Source: a virus. Taken from it: a stretch of DNA of 64,000 bases. Location of the stretch: positions 62,001 through 126,000 of the IMG/VR virus record IMGVR_UViG_3300011113_000640; one strand, 5' to 3'. Each line of letters opens with the position of its first letter. Within the stretch, counting starts at the first letter, position 1. Positions 39,997 through 49,399 of the stretch are shown here, one piece after another. The notes below the pieces were generated by a model that worked only from the letters and a program-made list of their open reading frames with translations, did no database searches and was not told where the DNA came from. Both the position numbers and the translations under genes were made by a program.

Positions 39997-40989
39997 TTAT
40001 TTGATTACCAAATTGGCTGCTTGTTGTGCAGTATAAGTGGCTGGTATCAAAGGAGCTGGCGGAATTGGTGGATTGGGATCAGCCGGTATGGTGGCGTTGG
40101 TAGTTATACCAGCATTGTCCAAATAAGGACGGTTTTGTCCTTCTCTCATGGCACCGACCATGGCCTGTCCGGTAAATGTTGACAGATTGGCCACGCCTTC
40201 CCAGAACTGTGCTTGTCCACCTTGTTCGGTCTGTTGTCCGTAGATGGGCAAGCTGAAAACCAAACTGTAGATTGAAGAGTTGTTGTTAGGCAACAAATTG
40301 GCAAAATCCACAGGTATCTGAGCCTGTAGTGTATTTTCCAGCGTGATCTGTTGTGCCATGCTGTTGAAATATGAATTCAAAGATGCAGTCTGATTGGCGT
40401 AGGCAACTGTGATATTTCCTATTTCTGTCAAGGCCACCGGTATCAAGCCAGGACCGGTGGGTGGAAAATCACCACCTGAGCCTGTAAAGGCCACATCGGC
40501 AGCATTGACAATTACAATGGTGTTACTGGTTTCAGCATAGTATGTTCCGGCAGCAGGCTGGCCACCTGGTATGGTCACAGGGCCAAGGTTGGGATCACCG
40601 TAGACCCCACCAACTACACTGTTCATAGTTTGATATGTTGTAGTTAGATACGCGATATTGGTATTGGCCAACACCGAAATTGTGTTTGCAAAAAGATCCG
40701 TGATCTGATAGCCGGCTGCCACTCCCAGCACATCGCAAACACCCACACTATTGCCATTGGTGCCGGCTATATTGCTCAAGTAGTTGGCCACCGAATCGGG
40801 CACTGGTTCAGTCAAGGCCGAAATCAAAGGAAGGTTATTAGTGGTTTGCTGATTGGTCACTGTGTTGGCCAGCACCGGCAAAATGGTATCAACAATACCA
40901 CCTATTTGTTGCAGAGCTACAGATAGGGCTTTGTTTGCCAGAGCTTGATCAGCTGGTATTATTTGACTGAGTCGATCGTAAGGTATCAT
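39997..40989 (-). CDS. Probable virion structural protein (330 residues)
   Basis: This Asn/Thr/Ala-rich protein has no recognised domain ('LPLISALTEPVPDSVANYLSNIAGTNGNSVGVCDVLGVAAGYQ'). It overlaps the next upstream gene by 4 nt and lies downstream of the PAAR gene, which suggests a baseplate or tail-tip role. The C-terminal Pro-rich tail 'PADPNPPIPPAPLIPA' is notable. Confidence 0.6.
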   Translation of the reverse strand: MIPYDRLSQIIPADQALANKALSVALQQIGGIVDTILPVLANTVTNQQTTNNLPLISALTEPVPDSVANYLSNIAGTNGNSVGVCDVLGVAAGYQITDLFANTISVLANTNIAYLTTTYQTMNSVVGGVYGDPNLGPVTIPGGQPAAGTYYAETSNTIVIVNAADVAFTGSGGDFPPTGPGLIPVALTEIGNITVAYANQTASLNSYFNSMAQQITLENTLQAQIPVDFANLLPNNNSSIYSLVFSLPIYGQQTEQGGQAQFWEGVANLSTFTGQAMVGAMREGQNRPYLDNAGITTNATIPADPNPPIPPAPLIPATYTAQQAANLVIK

Positions 40990-41963
40990 ATGTAGGTTCG
41001 CTCAGGAATAATATCAGTCAGCACATACGAGGGCAATTCTGTCAGCAAATTTTGATTGACCGAACCCGATTGATTTACATAGATTGCTATGGGAATCTTG
41101 AATGAGGTACCTGGCACTGTGAGACTTTGATAACTGTTGGGAAACAGTTTCACAGGATTTAACAAATCGGCCATGGTGTTTATGCCCACAGTGGTAACTT
41201 TTAACACGCTGAGTATCTGTGCTAGGTCATTGCCGGTGATTTGGGTCATGGCCTGATACATGAGTCGTTGTATGCTGTCAGTGACACTGATGGTTGGGTT
41301 GGTGAGATTCAAAACTATTTCTGTGGGTATTCCTATGGCCACAAAAGTCAAAGATACTATGGGTATGGTTCCAGTAATAGAATATATTTGTTGTATCAAG
41401 GCCAAGGGACTACCTAGGTTGTCAAGATCGTTGAGATTTATCAGCTGGCCCAAATTCTGCAAATCTTGACCAAAGGCGGTAGTAGCCAAGTTTATAGATG
41501 TGACCCCACCAGTGATCATGTTGTTCATGTTTGTGAAGGTGTTGCCAAGGTAGGTCTGGCTGTTGACAGCACTGTTGATAAACAAGCTGGTCAGGCTGGT
41601 ATACGCACTGACCTGATCCAAGGCCTGCACCAGTTGACTGACATTGTTGCCACAGATATCTTTGTTGGCTTGATTGAGCACAACTGTGGTCATTTGCACA
41701 CCAAGTGTGCTGTAGGCTCCTGGCACGCTGTCACTGAGAGCCGGACATGTATTAGCGGCCAAGGTTTCTAGGCTGGTTACCACATTGCCTGACAGTATAT
41801 TGGCACTGCCCACTGCAATGGTATTGAGAAAAGGAGAAATAAGTGCGCTGTTTTCATAACTGGATATGTTTGCCAGCAGGTCGGCATTGACAGCAATGCC
41901 TTGATTCTGTAACAGTCCGGCTGCGGCATCTAGCTGTAAGGGAGTTAAAACGCTGACAGTCAT
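40986..41963 (-). CDS. Probable virion structural protein (325 residues)
   Basis: The start is MTVSVLTPLQL at 41963, overlapping the PAAR stop (ATGA). The sequence is Leu/Asn/Thr-rich and helical, with no enzymatic motif. Its composition resembles the following gene, with which it overlaps, so the two may act together in the baseplate. Confidence 0.6.
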   Translation of the reverse strand: MTVSVLTPLQLDAAAGLLQNQGIAVNADLLANISSYENSALISPFLNTIAVGSANILSGNVVTSLETLAANTCPALSDSVPGAYSTLGVQMTTVVLNQANKDICGNNVSQLVQALDQVSAYTSLTSLFINSAVNSQTYLGNTFTNMNNMITGGVTSINLATTAFGQDLQNLGQLINLNDLDNLGSPLALIQQIYSITGTIPIVSLTFVAIGIPTEIVLNLTNPTISVTDSIQRLMYQAMTQITGNDLAQILSVLKVTTVGINTMADLLNPVKLFPNSYQSLTVPGTSFKIPIAIYVNQSGSVNQNLLTELPSYVLTDIIPERTYI

Positions 41964-42253
41964 TTGCCCACAATCACATTCAAACTGCCACCTACCCGGG
42001 GATGAGCACAAGTGTCTAAATCCCCTGCTGTGACCACGGGTTTACCCCCTGCTAGAACGGTAAAGTTTTTACTTGTGGTTTTAGCAGCGCAATGCACCGG
42101 AGGACAACCTTTTCGACCGCAACACGGATGAGGAGTTACTTTAGCACCGAACACCGCTATGGGTCGACCATTGACCAGCACTGTAGGATCCCCAACAAGT
42201 ATTACTCCGCCTACAGCGTTTTTATCTCCTACTCTACATACTGGTCCCGGCAC
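41960..42253 (-). CDS. PAAR-repeat spike tip protein
   Basis: The PAAR fold is visible: 'GDKNAVGGVILVGDPTVLVNGRPIAVFGAKVTPHPC' and 'NFTVLAGGKPVVTAGDLDTCAH', with His/Cys residues that bind the tip metal. PAAR proteins sharpen the central spike of contractile tails. Start GTG at 42253. This is direct evidence for a contractile-tail machine. A TATAAATA inside the upstream gene may give extra late expression. Confidence 0.85.
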   Translation of the reverse strand: MPGPVCRVGDKNAVGGVILVGDPTVLVNGRPIAVFGAKVTPHPCCGRKGCPPVHCAAKTTSKNFTVLAGGKPVVTAGDLDTCAHPRVGGSLNVIVGK

Positions 42254-42259
42254 AATATA

Positions 42260-42562
42260 TTATCCCATTAAAATCTTGCTGTTTCTCACTGTCTTGATAC
42301 CAGTGGTGGCTTCCACATAGCTGTCCTGCACTTCATCACGTGCTGGTGCAATCAGGGCCACTTGTGCTTTATTTATAGTGACGGATTTGTCAGGATTTGC
42401 TGTGAAAAGGCTGAAAATCATCTGTATGCCTTCCCTGCCCGGAACCACTGTCAGTGGACGAGCTACAGTAAAACTACTGTCGTCCTCTGCGGTGATTTTT
42501 GCCACCATTTCGTCGCCGTTGGCAATTTTCATTGTGTAAACCTGATCTAGTTCTACTTTCAT
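42260..42562 (-). CDS. Small LSm/SH3-like phage protein
   Basis: The start is MKVELDQVYTMKIANGDEMVAKI at 42562, with AAGGA upstream. The sequence 'DQVYTMKIANGDEMVAKITAEDDSSFTVARPLTVVP' resembles Sm-like or SH3 barrels found in phages. It lies between glutaredoxin and PAAR. A role in RNA binding or baseplate assembly is possible. Confidence 0.6.
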   Translation of the reverse strand: MKVELDQVYTMKIANGDEMVAKITAEDDSSFTVARPLTVVPGREGIQMIFSLFTANPDKSVTINKAQVALIAPARDEVQDSYVEATTGIKTVRNSKILMG

Positions 42563-42563
42563 G

Positions 42564-42788
42564 TTATCCTTGTAAGTGTTTGCGTAATTCTGTAAACCCG
42601 CCAATCAACTGCTGATCTAGAAAAATCTGCGGTACCGTGCGGGCATTAGGTACCGCTTCCAACAACTGTTCACGTGTCCAGTCTGTGCTGATGTTGCGTT
42701 CTTCAAACTCAATGCCTTTTAACTTGAGTAAATTTTTTGCTTGATCGCAAAAAGGACAGGCGTTTTTGCTCCATACTATGGCTTTCAT
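42564..42788 (-). CDS. grx: Glutaredoxin
   Basis: The CPFC active site (residues 11-14), 'TVPQIFLDQQLIGGFTEL' (the cis-Pro loop and glutathione-binding GG) and the length (74) identify a dithiol glutaredoxin. It supplies electrons to the ribonucleotide reductase encoded just upstream. A promoter with TATAAT and an 18-bp spacer lies in the end of nrdB. Confidence 0.92.
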   Translation of the reverse strand: MKAIVWSKNACPFCDQAKNLLKLKGIEFEERNISTDWTREQLLEAVPNARTVPQIFLDQQLIGGFTELRKHLQG

Positions 42789-42807
42789 ATAGGTCTCCTT
42801 GATTGTT

Positions 42808-42837
42808 ATTATAAGCTAGGTAATGCGTTGTAGTCAA
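42808..42837 (-). promoter_or_regulatory. Promoter of the glutaredoxin operon (TTGACT-18-TATAAT)
   Basis: On the minus strand TTGACT (42837-42832), 18 bp, TATAAT (42813-42808) lie at the end of nrdB, followed by AAGGAG and the glutaredoxin ATG. It would allow expression separate from nrdAB. Confidence 0.6.
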
Positions 42838-43909
42838 TGGTATCACTCATGACACCAATTACATAGTTGGTTGATTCATTTTCTTGCAATGCTGTCTGTT
42901 TGTTTGAAGTGTTCACATGTTTGTTGAACCAAGGAATTGGAGTGGTCCTGGGAGCAACACCTTGATATTTGACTCCAATCTCTTTGAGTGCGTTGACTGC
43001 GGTATAGTCTACGAAGTCACGCAAGATGTTGGCATTGAGACCAATCACTGGTCCTTTCTTGAACAGGTAATCAGCCCAGGCTTTTTCCTCACGGATCACA
43101 TCCTGATACATGGCATACACTTCAGATTCGCATTCTGCTTTGGCACGTGCGAAACGTGGATCTTCTTTGACCACCTGATTGATGATCCAGGCCGTCCAGT
43201 CCTTGTGCAGGATCTCGTCTTGTAGGATCAACTGTATGATGTTGCCGTTGCCGATGAATATGCGATTCTCAACCATGGCCAAGCTGGTAGCAAAGCTGAC
43301 CATGAAGCGGAAGGCTTCTAGACCATAGCTGGCATTGAGTGCCAACCATATGGCCTTGATGTGTTCGTACTCATCAAATTCTTCCTGCAACTCTTTACGG
43401 CAGTTGATCATGTGCAGGCGATCGTAGTAAAGTCCAATGGTTGAAGCCATGTCCACAATCTCTGCGGTGTCATGAATCTTGTTGAACTCTTCCTTGGGCA
43501 CATTGTAGATGTTGCGTATGATGTGACTGTAACTACGGCTGTGGATGTTGGTTTCAAAGAATCCCCAGTTGTACATGAGTGCTTCCAGTTCAGGAATGCT
43601 GACCACAGGAGTGAATACCTGTGTGGGGCCACGGCCTTGTAAACTGTCCAAGGCAGTTTGTCGTAATAGATTGCTGGTAAAGATATGACGCACTGTGTCA
43701 GAAGCTTCTTTGAAATCGCCAGCATCCTTGGTCAGACTGATCTCTTCTGGCACCCAGAAGAATCCACGTGCCTCTTGTTCAAATTTCACAACCTTGTTGT
43801 ATTTGACTTCTTCAAAGCGTTGTATGGTCACTGGACCTGCTGGGTCTAAAAACATTTTGCGATTTAGATAATCAGTCTTGGTGTGTAAATTGTATTGTGC
43901 TTGGCTCAT
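42809..43909 (-). CDS. nrdB: Ribonucleotide reductase class Ia, beta subunit
   Basis: The di-iron ligands can be placed in 'SIPELEALMYNWGFFETNIHSRSYSHI' (E, H), 'EAFRFMVSF' and 'LQDEILHKDW' (E, H). The 366 residues match class Ia R2 proteins, which hold the tyrosyl radical. It pairs with nrdA (16 nt upstream) to make dNTPs for phage replication. GAGAA precedes the ATG. Confidence 0.95.
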   Translation of the reverse strand: MSQAQYNLHTKTDYLNRKMFLDPAGPVTIQRFEEVKYNKVVKFEQEARGFFWVPEEISLTKDAGDFKEASDTVRHIFTSNLLRQTALDSLQGRGPTQVFTPVVSIPELEALMYNWGFFETNIHSRSYSHIIRNIYNVPKEEFNKIHDTAEIVDMASTIGLYYDRLHMINCRKELQEEFDEYEHIKAIWLALNASYGLEAFRFMVSFATSLAMVENRIFIGNGNIIQLILQDEILHKDWTAWIINQVVKEDPRFARAKAECESEVYAMYQDVIREEKAWADYLFKKGPVIGLNANILRDFVDYTAVNALKEIGVKYQGVAPRTTPIPWFNKHVNTSNKQTALQENESTNYVIGVMSDTIDYNALPSL

Positions 43910-43925
43910 AGTTTTCTCTTTGTTG

Positions 43926-46253
43926 TTATAGTTTGCATGCTAGACAATCTTCCTCTAAGAGGTCGCTGTCGGGTTCTTGAGTGTGCAAGACCTGTGGTGC
44001 TTCGTCTTGACCTTTGGATCCTTGTTTGTTGATCAGACTGTAGTAGAATGTTTTTAAACCCCAACGATGTGCTTGCATGAGGTTGGTGGCGATCAAGGTT
44101 GTAGGCACCTTGCGATCCGCAAAGTGCGCAGGGTTATAGAATGTGTTGGTTGAGATGCTTTGATCCACATAGGCAGCAATCACAGCTGCGGTCTTCAAGT
44201 AATTTGCACAGTCTCGTTGTTCCCACATGAGTTGATATCTGTTCTTCAACTTGTTGTACTCTGGAGCCACCTGGATCAAACTTCCTGCTTTGGATTCTTT
44301 GACAGTGATCAAGCTCATAGGCATTTCAATACCATTGGTTGAGTTGATCACAACCGATGACGACTCAACCGGAGCCACTGCCATGAGTGTGGCATTGCGC
44401 ACACCATGGATCTTCATCTTTTCACGCAGTGATTCCCAATCAAGTTCTGGTTTGAAGTTGGCCAGTTCGTTGACAGCCTTGGCGCGAAGCTCCCATGGAA
44501 ACACACCTTGTCCGTAGCGTGTTAATCCGCTGTGACTGCATGGTCCACGTTCTTTGGCCAATTCAACTGTGGCTTCTGTCAAATAGTAGGCTTGATGTTC
44601 CATCCACGACTTGACTTCTTGCAAGGCATCTTTTTCACCATACAGCAAGCCACGTTTTGCGTGCCAGTATGCTAGATTAGTGATGCCAATGCCCAAGGGT
44701 TGTATCTCTTGGTTTGACAGCATGCTCTGGATACTCAAATAGTCTTGATAATCAAGTATGTTACATAGACTGCGCTGTAAGATACGGCAGGCTCTGCGCA
44801 TGTCTTCGGGATTACGGAACGCACCCCAGTTGATGCTCCCCAATGTGCATAGTGCGATACGTCCGGCATCGTCATCGAGCCGCTTGAATGGCTTGGTGGG
44901 CAACAAAATTTCACAGCAAAGGTTGCTCTGATAGATGGCATGATACTCAGGATCAAATGGACCTTGGTTGACCACGTTGTCAATGTACACCAGATAGATG
45001 CGTCCGGTGTCAGTGCGCTCTTTGAGGATGCCGCCTTTGAACACATCCTCGGCACTCATGATTTTCTTTCTTAGATCTTTTCTTTTTTCATACTTGACAT
45101 AGAGTTCTTCAAACCGCTCTGGATCTGTATAAAATGCTTCATACATGTCTGGCACTTGGTTAGGATCAAAGAACGTGATTTGTTCCTTGTTCTTAAAACG
45201 CCGCCAAAAGAACGATGATAATACCACTCCGTAATCCATGTGTCGGACTCGTGTTTCTTCAGTGCCTTGATTGTTCTTGAGCACAATGAGATCATCAAAC
45301 TGATAATGCCAGATAGGATAGAACACAGTAGCACTCGCATTACGGATACCTCCTTGTGAACAACTACGCAAATCACCAAACCATTTTTTCAGGAATGGTA
45401 TCATGCCAGTGTGCATGACTTCACCACCGCGAATGGCGGCACCCAAGGGACGCAGACGACCAACTTCCAGGCCAATACCTGCACGTTTGGCCGCATACTT
45501 GGCCATCATTTCGCCACTAGCAAATATAGAGTCCAAATCGTCGTCGGCGCGAATAAGTACACAACTCGAAAACTGTTTGGTGGGAGTACCCAGACCAGCC
45601 AGTACAGGTGTAGCCAGAGTAAAAAGGCCATCACTGGCACAATTATAATATTCTTTGATGTAACGCATCCTAGCAGTGTTGGGTTCTTCTCGATGGAACA
45701 CAGTAGCTGCTGCCACCATGTATCTAACTTGTGGGGTTTCATAGATCTCCTTGGTGGCACGATTGCGTACCAGATATTTTTCAATCAACTGTTCAATGGC
45801 CGCATATGAATACTGTTCGTCTTTTTCATGATCGATCATGTCGTTCATGCGATTCCAGTCTTCTTCGGTATACCACTCCAACAACTCTGCGGTATACAGA
45901 CCAGTGGCTACATTCTTCTTGACAATTTCGTACAGGTGGGGAGGTGTGTAACTGCCATACACATCCTTCCTCAACATGCTGAGTCGTTGTTTACCTGCCA
46001 CGAACTGATAGTTGGTGTGGCCCACGTCAGGATTGGCTTCTACATCAATCAAGTCCACAGTGGCACGCAAGGTAATACCATCAATCTCTTGTGTGGTAAT
46101 ACCATCATAAAAGTGCAACTGTGCTTTGATTTCTATCATGCTCTGACTTACGTCAGCAATGCCCTGGCAGACCTTGGCAACCTGTGCCTGCCACTTGTCA
46201 ATCTGTAGTGGCTCTTTTCGTCCGCTTCTTTTTTCTACCGTAATCTGCGTCAT
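43926..46253 (-). CDS. nrdA: Ribonucleotide reductase class Ia, alpha subunit
   Basis: An N-terminal ATP-cone (about 1-90), the active-site cysteines 'FSSCVLI', 'SNLCCEI' and 'IALCTLGSINW', and the C-terminal CLACKL pair that is re-reduced by glutaredoxin are present. The 775 residues match NrdA. Together with nrdB and glutaredoxin it forms a complete reduction system. GAGAGACGG precedes the ATG. Confidence 0.96.
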   Translation of the reverse strand: MTQITVEKRSGRKEPLQIDKWQAQVAKVCQGIADVSQSMIEIKAQLHFYDGITTQEIDGITLRATVDLIDVEANPDVGHTNYQFVAGKQRLSMLRKDVYGSYTPPHLYEIVKKNVATGLYTAELLEWYTEEDWNRMNDMIDHEKDEQYSYAAIEQLIEKYLVRNRATKEIYETPQVRYMVAAATVFHREEPNTARMRYIKEYYNCASDGLFTLATPVLAGLGTPTKQFSSCVLIRADDDLDSIFASGEMMAKYAAKRAGIGLEVGRLRPLGAAIRGGEVMHTGMIPFLKKWFGDLRSCSQGGIRNASATVFYPIWHYQFDDLIVLKNNQGTEETRVRHMDYGVVLSSFFWRRFKNKEQITFFDPNQVPDMYEAFYTDPERFEELYVKYEKRKDLRKKIMSAEDVFKGGILKERTDTGRIYLVYIDNVVNQGPFDPEYHAIYQSNLCCEILLPTKPFKRLDDDAGRIALCTLGSINWGAFRNPEDMRRACRILQRSLCNILDYQDYLSIQSMLSNQEIQPLGIGITNLAYWHAKRGLLYGEKDALQEVKSWMEHQAYYLTEATVELAKERGPCSHSGLTRYGQGVFPWELRAKAVNELANFKPELDWESLREKMKIHGVRNATLMAVAPVESSSVVINSTNGIEMPMSLITVKESKAGSLIQVAPEYNKLKNRYQLMWEQRDCANYLKTAAVIAAYVDQSISTNTFYNPAHFADRKVPTTLIATNLMQAHRWGLKTFYYSLINKQGSKGQDEAPQVLHTQEPDSDLLEEDCLACKL

Positions 46254-46282
46254 CCGTCTCTCGTTCTTAAATTTTTTTACTA

Positions 46283-46699
46283 CTACTTTATGTGGTGTTG
46301 CTGGTATTGCCGTTTGATCGTTACTGCTTGGATGGTATTTAATATTGAATTAGTTTCCCAATTCAGTATATATTTTGATTGTTCCACCAGGACTAAATTA
46401 TGCCCAGTTTCAGTCAAAACCAGGCGTGCCGGCTGTAAATCTGGTCGTTCCAGCAAAGTTATAGTATACAGGATTCCTAAGCCTCTTGCAAGTTCACAGT
46501 AGATGTCATCACTCAAAAGTTGCCAAGGATCGGGCCAGGTTTTTTGGTCATCCCAGTGTAGATAGTAAGGTCGCCAAGGTGCTCGAAACCACCAAGCATT
46601 AATGTGTTCTAGTGCAGATTGAGCAGAGAGATTTTGGCAATGGACACGCAACTGATTCCAGCTTTCCAGCCGAGCGGCAAATGTAACAGGCCAGATCAA
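46283..46699 (-). CDS. Unassigned phage protein, Trp-rich
   Basis: The segment 'NAWWFRAPWRPYYLHWDDQKTWPDPWQLLSDDIYCELARGLGILY' is a recognisable, highly conserved phage motif of unknown function. The likely start is TTG at 46699, overlapping the tail-spike stop (TTGA), but no ribosome site is seen. Its position next to the tail spike suggests a structural or assembly role. Confidence 0.65.
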   Translation of the reverse strand: MIWPVTFAARLESWNQLRVHCQNLSAQSALEHINAWWFRAPWRPYYLHWDDQKTWPDPWQLLSDDIYCELARGLGILYTITLLERPDLQPARLVLTETGHNLVLVEQSKYILNWETNSILNTIQAVTIKRQYQQHHIK

Positions 46700-48303
46700 G
46701 CTAGATAAGTGACAGAGTAGTAAATGGTGCCATTGATGCCAGTGTCTGTGGTAGTGTAATCCAAAGATACATCAGACCCTGTTTGACTGACAGACAGTGT
46801 GGCGCCGGTACTGCCATTCTCTACATAGTCATCGTTGAAGGTTAGAACTGTTCCTGCACCCCCATCTGAAGCAATCAAGATAAAACCTGTGCGATAAAAA
46901 TTATCGCGTATGATGGTGTAATCAATTTTGAAACATTTATTAAACTCGGTGCTGAGCGTAACAACCGTGCCTGTGGAATCGTTGATCAAAGTTGCTTGGG
47001 AGCCGCTGAGTCTGGTATACTGTCCCATCTGCAGGCTTTCGCCATTGGTAGTGGCGATACTGAGAGTGGTAGTACCATTGCCGGGATTGGTCAAACTAAT
47101 ACGCGGATAAATTTCAGCCGAGGTGTCATTGCGTTCAAACATGTCACCTATGCTGACATTGTTGTTGCTTTCAATACTGATGTTGGAAGCAATTACTGTG
47201 TTGTTTGACCCAGTAAATTCATTTCCAACGTCATAGAATACATTGTTGGCACTGGCATTCAAAGCTGTGTTTAAATATTGTCCAAATATGATACCTTCGG
47301 CATAGATATTATCAAATACATTGCCTGTGATCCTGGAACCAGTTGGACCGCCATCAACTGTTGAGCCTGTGCCCAGCAAGATACCTTGATACAAAACATT
47401 TAAATAACTGTTGGTCACAGTCAATCCCTTGGTAGGATAGTCTGTGTACACAGCATTGACCAACCCAGAGAATGTGCAAGTGTCGAACACAATCTGTTGG
47501 CATATGAAACTGGCATCGCTGAGCAGGCTGACACCAATGCTGCCATTGGTGTCTGTTGTGAGATCTGTTGTGGTGCTGGCGCCTGTGATGCCTACGTTTT
47601 TGAATGACATGTTGATGGCGTCTTGTACTAAAAACACGCTGCCAGTGGGATCCAGATGTGTGAATCCCATGTTGGAGATGGTAATGTTCTGTGGGCCGGT
47701 GGCTCCTGCGTTGCCAATGTTGTTGCCAGTTTGTTGCAAGCTGTCAGCTGTGCGTGCCACATAATCCGCCACACCGTCGTCCATGGCGATTACGCTGTTG
47801 TCGCCACCTTCACCAAACAGTGTGGCATACGGCGGAATATTGATACTCGAGGTAATACGATACACGCCAGCTGGAAAATACAAGCTACGACGTATTTGTG
47901 GGTTGACTTCTCGGCAAAACAGCTGATACAGGGCGCGATTAATGGCCGCGGTGTCGTCAGTTGACCCATCGCCTACTGCTCCAAAATCCGTGACCGATGC
48001 ATACTGATCCAACCAACTCTGTAAACTCTGTGTCACAGGTGTGCCCAGAGTAGGTCCGGTCTGCACTGTGTAGCCTGCTGCTTGACCTTTATAGGTATAG
48101 GTGTTGGTAAAAGCCAGGATGTCGCTGAATTCTGTCAGTATTTCTGTGTTGCCTATGACCGGAGCACCATCTTGTATGGTGCCGTTGCCGATGAATAATC
48201 TGCGCGAATCAGTGCTCCACCCTAATTCAGCTCCAGCTAATTGAGGAAGATTTTCTTGTAATCCTTTGCGATTGGTAATCTGCGAAATCTGTACTATGGC
48301 CAC
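46696..48303 (-). CDS. Tail spike with Mtd-like N-terminus and pectate-lyase beta-helix
   Basis: The N-terminal ~60 residues ('LAGAELGWSTDSRRLFIGNGTIQDGAPV') resemble the N-terminal domain of phage tropism/tail-fibre proteins. From about 110 ('VTDFGAVGDGSTDDTAAINRAL') a right-handed beta-helix begins, as in pectate lyase-like tail spikes. It may bind or cleave surface polysaccharide; no catalytic residues were assigned. Start GTG at 48303 with AAGGA 7 nt upstream and a TAAATA 26 nt upstream. Confidence 0.85.
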   Translation of the reverse strand: MAIVQISQITNRKGLQENLPQLAGAELGWSTDSRRLFIGNGTIQDGAPVIGNTEILTEFSDILAFTNTYTYKGQAAGYTVQTGPTLGTPVTQSLQSWLDQYASVTDFGAVGDGSTDDTAAINRALYQLFCREVNPQIRRSLYFPAGVYRITSSINIPPYATLFGEGGDNSVIAMDDGVADYVARTADSLQQTGNNIGNAGATGPQNITISNMGFTHLDPTGSVFLVQDAINMSFKNVGITGASTTTDLTTDTNGSIGVSLLSDASFICQQIVFDTCTFSGLVNAVYTDYPTKGLTVTNSYLNVLYQGILLGTGSTVDGGPTGSRITGNVFDNIYAEGIIFGQYLNTALNASANNVFYDVGNEFTGSNNTVIASNISIESNNNVSIGDMFERNDTSAEIYPRISLTNPGNGTTTLSIATTNGESLQMGQYTRLSGSQATLINDSTGTVVTLSTEFNKCFKIDYTIIRDNFYRTGFILIASDGGAGTVLTFNDDYVENGSTGATLSVSQTGSDVSLDYTTTDTGINGTIYYSVTYLA

Positions 48304-48329
48304 TTGAGTTGTCCTTGAATTCTATCCAG

Positions 48330-48335
48330 TATTTA
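48330..48335 (-). promoter_or_regulatory. Late promoter-like GCTAAATAC upstream of tail spike
   Basis: GCTAAATAC on the minus strand, 26 nt before the GTG of the tail spike, with AAGGA between. The same nonamer occurs at 2295-2303 and upstream of 62598. Confidence 0.5.
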
Positions 48336-48341
48336 GCTGGT

Positions 48342-49079
48342 TTAGGTCCGTAGGTAGTACTGCTCAAGTCTACGCCACCAAGCATCGGCCCAGTGGTCAA
48401 ATTCTGCGTTTTCCAGCACAAATTCTTGATATTCTGGGCGGGCTGTTGGACGGCCTTGGATATCCACTGGTGGTTTTACGCACATCAAAACCACACCCTT
48501 GCGTATGCGTGTGCCATAAACTTCATTGTGTGCCAAGGCATAGGCTGCCAACTGTAGAAAGTAATCTTCTATCCACTCTCGGCGCTTGGGCTTGTTGGTT
48601 TGCTTGTAGTCCAGTATGCTTTCTTCATTTAAATGTATGCCCGCACCATCACTGGTTCCAGCATACAGTTTGGGGAAATACAAGGGTATTTCTACTCCCC
48701 AAAACTCATCTACATTTTTCAATCCATCTTCAATCACAGTTTCAGCCATGGCATGGCTGGCCCATCCAAATGGATTACTTCCTCGGTCTTTAAGTTCACC
48801 ATTTTTTACATAGTGCTCAAGATAGGTATGCATGCGGGTGCCGCGGTTAGCAGCTTCGGTGGTTATGGCCTGTGCTTGGGCATGACCCACTCGGTTGCGC
48901 CATTCCTGCAAGGCCTGTTTCTTTTCCTCGGGTTTGGTTTTTTCCAACACAGTGGTCACACTGGGCAACTTGCCGCCCGGAGTGTCATACAGTCTGCTAC
49001 CGTCCTCAGTGACCCGGCTCAGGGGTTGATAATCAAATCTAGGATTGTACAATATTATACCCGAAAACTTTCTCCGCAA
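48342..49079 (-). CDS. PD-(D/E)xK nuclease (RecB/Cas4-like)
   Basis: The motifs 'GTRMHTYLEHY', 'GTSDGAG' (D) and 'ILDYKQTNK' (D-x-K), then 'WIEDYFLQLAAYALA' (Q-x-x-x-Y), match the RecB-type nuclease pattern of phage exonucleases. It would degrade or trim DNA in recombination or host-DNA breakdown. The start is uncertain: a TTG at 49079 and a TTG nine codons later are both possible. It overlaps the A-type carrier gene. Confidence 0.8.
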   Translation of the reverse strand: MRRKFSGIILYNPRFDYQPLSRVTEDGSRLYDTPGGKLPSVTTVLEKTKPEEKKQALQEWRNRVGHAQAQAITTEAANRGTRMHTYLEHYVKNGELKDRGSNPFGWASHAMAETVIEDGLKNVDEFWGVEIPLYFPKLYAGTSDGAGIHLNEESILDYKQTNKPKRREWIEDYFLQLAAYALAHNEVYGTRIRKGVVLMCVKPPVDIQGRPTARPEYQEFVLENAEFDHWADAWWRRLEQYYLRT

Positions 49080-49399
49080 CCACAGCGATCCTTTTCAGCC
49101 TGATTACGGAATTCAAACCCTTCGTTGAGACCTTGACGCACATAATCTATTTCTAAATTTTCAAAATAAGGTAGGTCTTTGTCAGAAACATATACACAAA
49201 AATTTTCAAAAAGTTTTTTATATCCAGATTCTAAATAATCAACTGTGTCTAAATATTCTAGCGTGTAAGCCAGTCCTGAGCAACCTGTGGTTCTTACTCC
49301 TATACGGATGCCCACTCCTTTTCCACGACGTTTGAGATTGGCTTGGATTTTTGAGATGGCCTGATCAGTTACTGTTATCAAATTTTCTTTTGTAGTCAT
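49055..49399 (-). CDS. A-type Fe-S cluster carrier (IscA/ErpA-like)
   Basis: The three conserved cysteines are present: 'TTGCSGLAYTLEY' and C-terminal 'DRCGCGESF' (C-x-C-G). The 114 residues match IscA-type carriers that deliver Fe-S clusters. It lies near IscU (50379), separated by a glycosyltransferase-like gene, so the phage brings two Fe-S assembly proteins. It overlaps that gene by 35 nt. Confidence 0.9.
   Translation of the reverse strand: MTTKENLITVTDQAISKIQANLKRRGKGVGIRIGVRTTGCSGLAYTLEYLDTVDYLESGYKKLFENFCVYVSDKDLPYFENLEIDYVRQGLNEGFEFRNQAEKDRCGCGESFRV

Noticed and set aside
42370-42377. TATAAATA inside the 42260-42562 gene
   Set aside because: It could serve the PAAR gene, but it encodes ordinary codons (Thr-Ile-Asn-Lys) within a gene and is 117 nt from the start, so I did not list it as a promoter.
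45071-45379. Alternative-frame minus-strand ORFs within nrdA
   Set aside because: They lie fully inside nrdA, which has all catalytic residues; shadow frames only.
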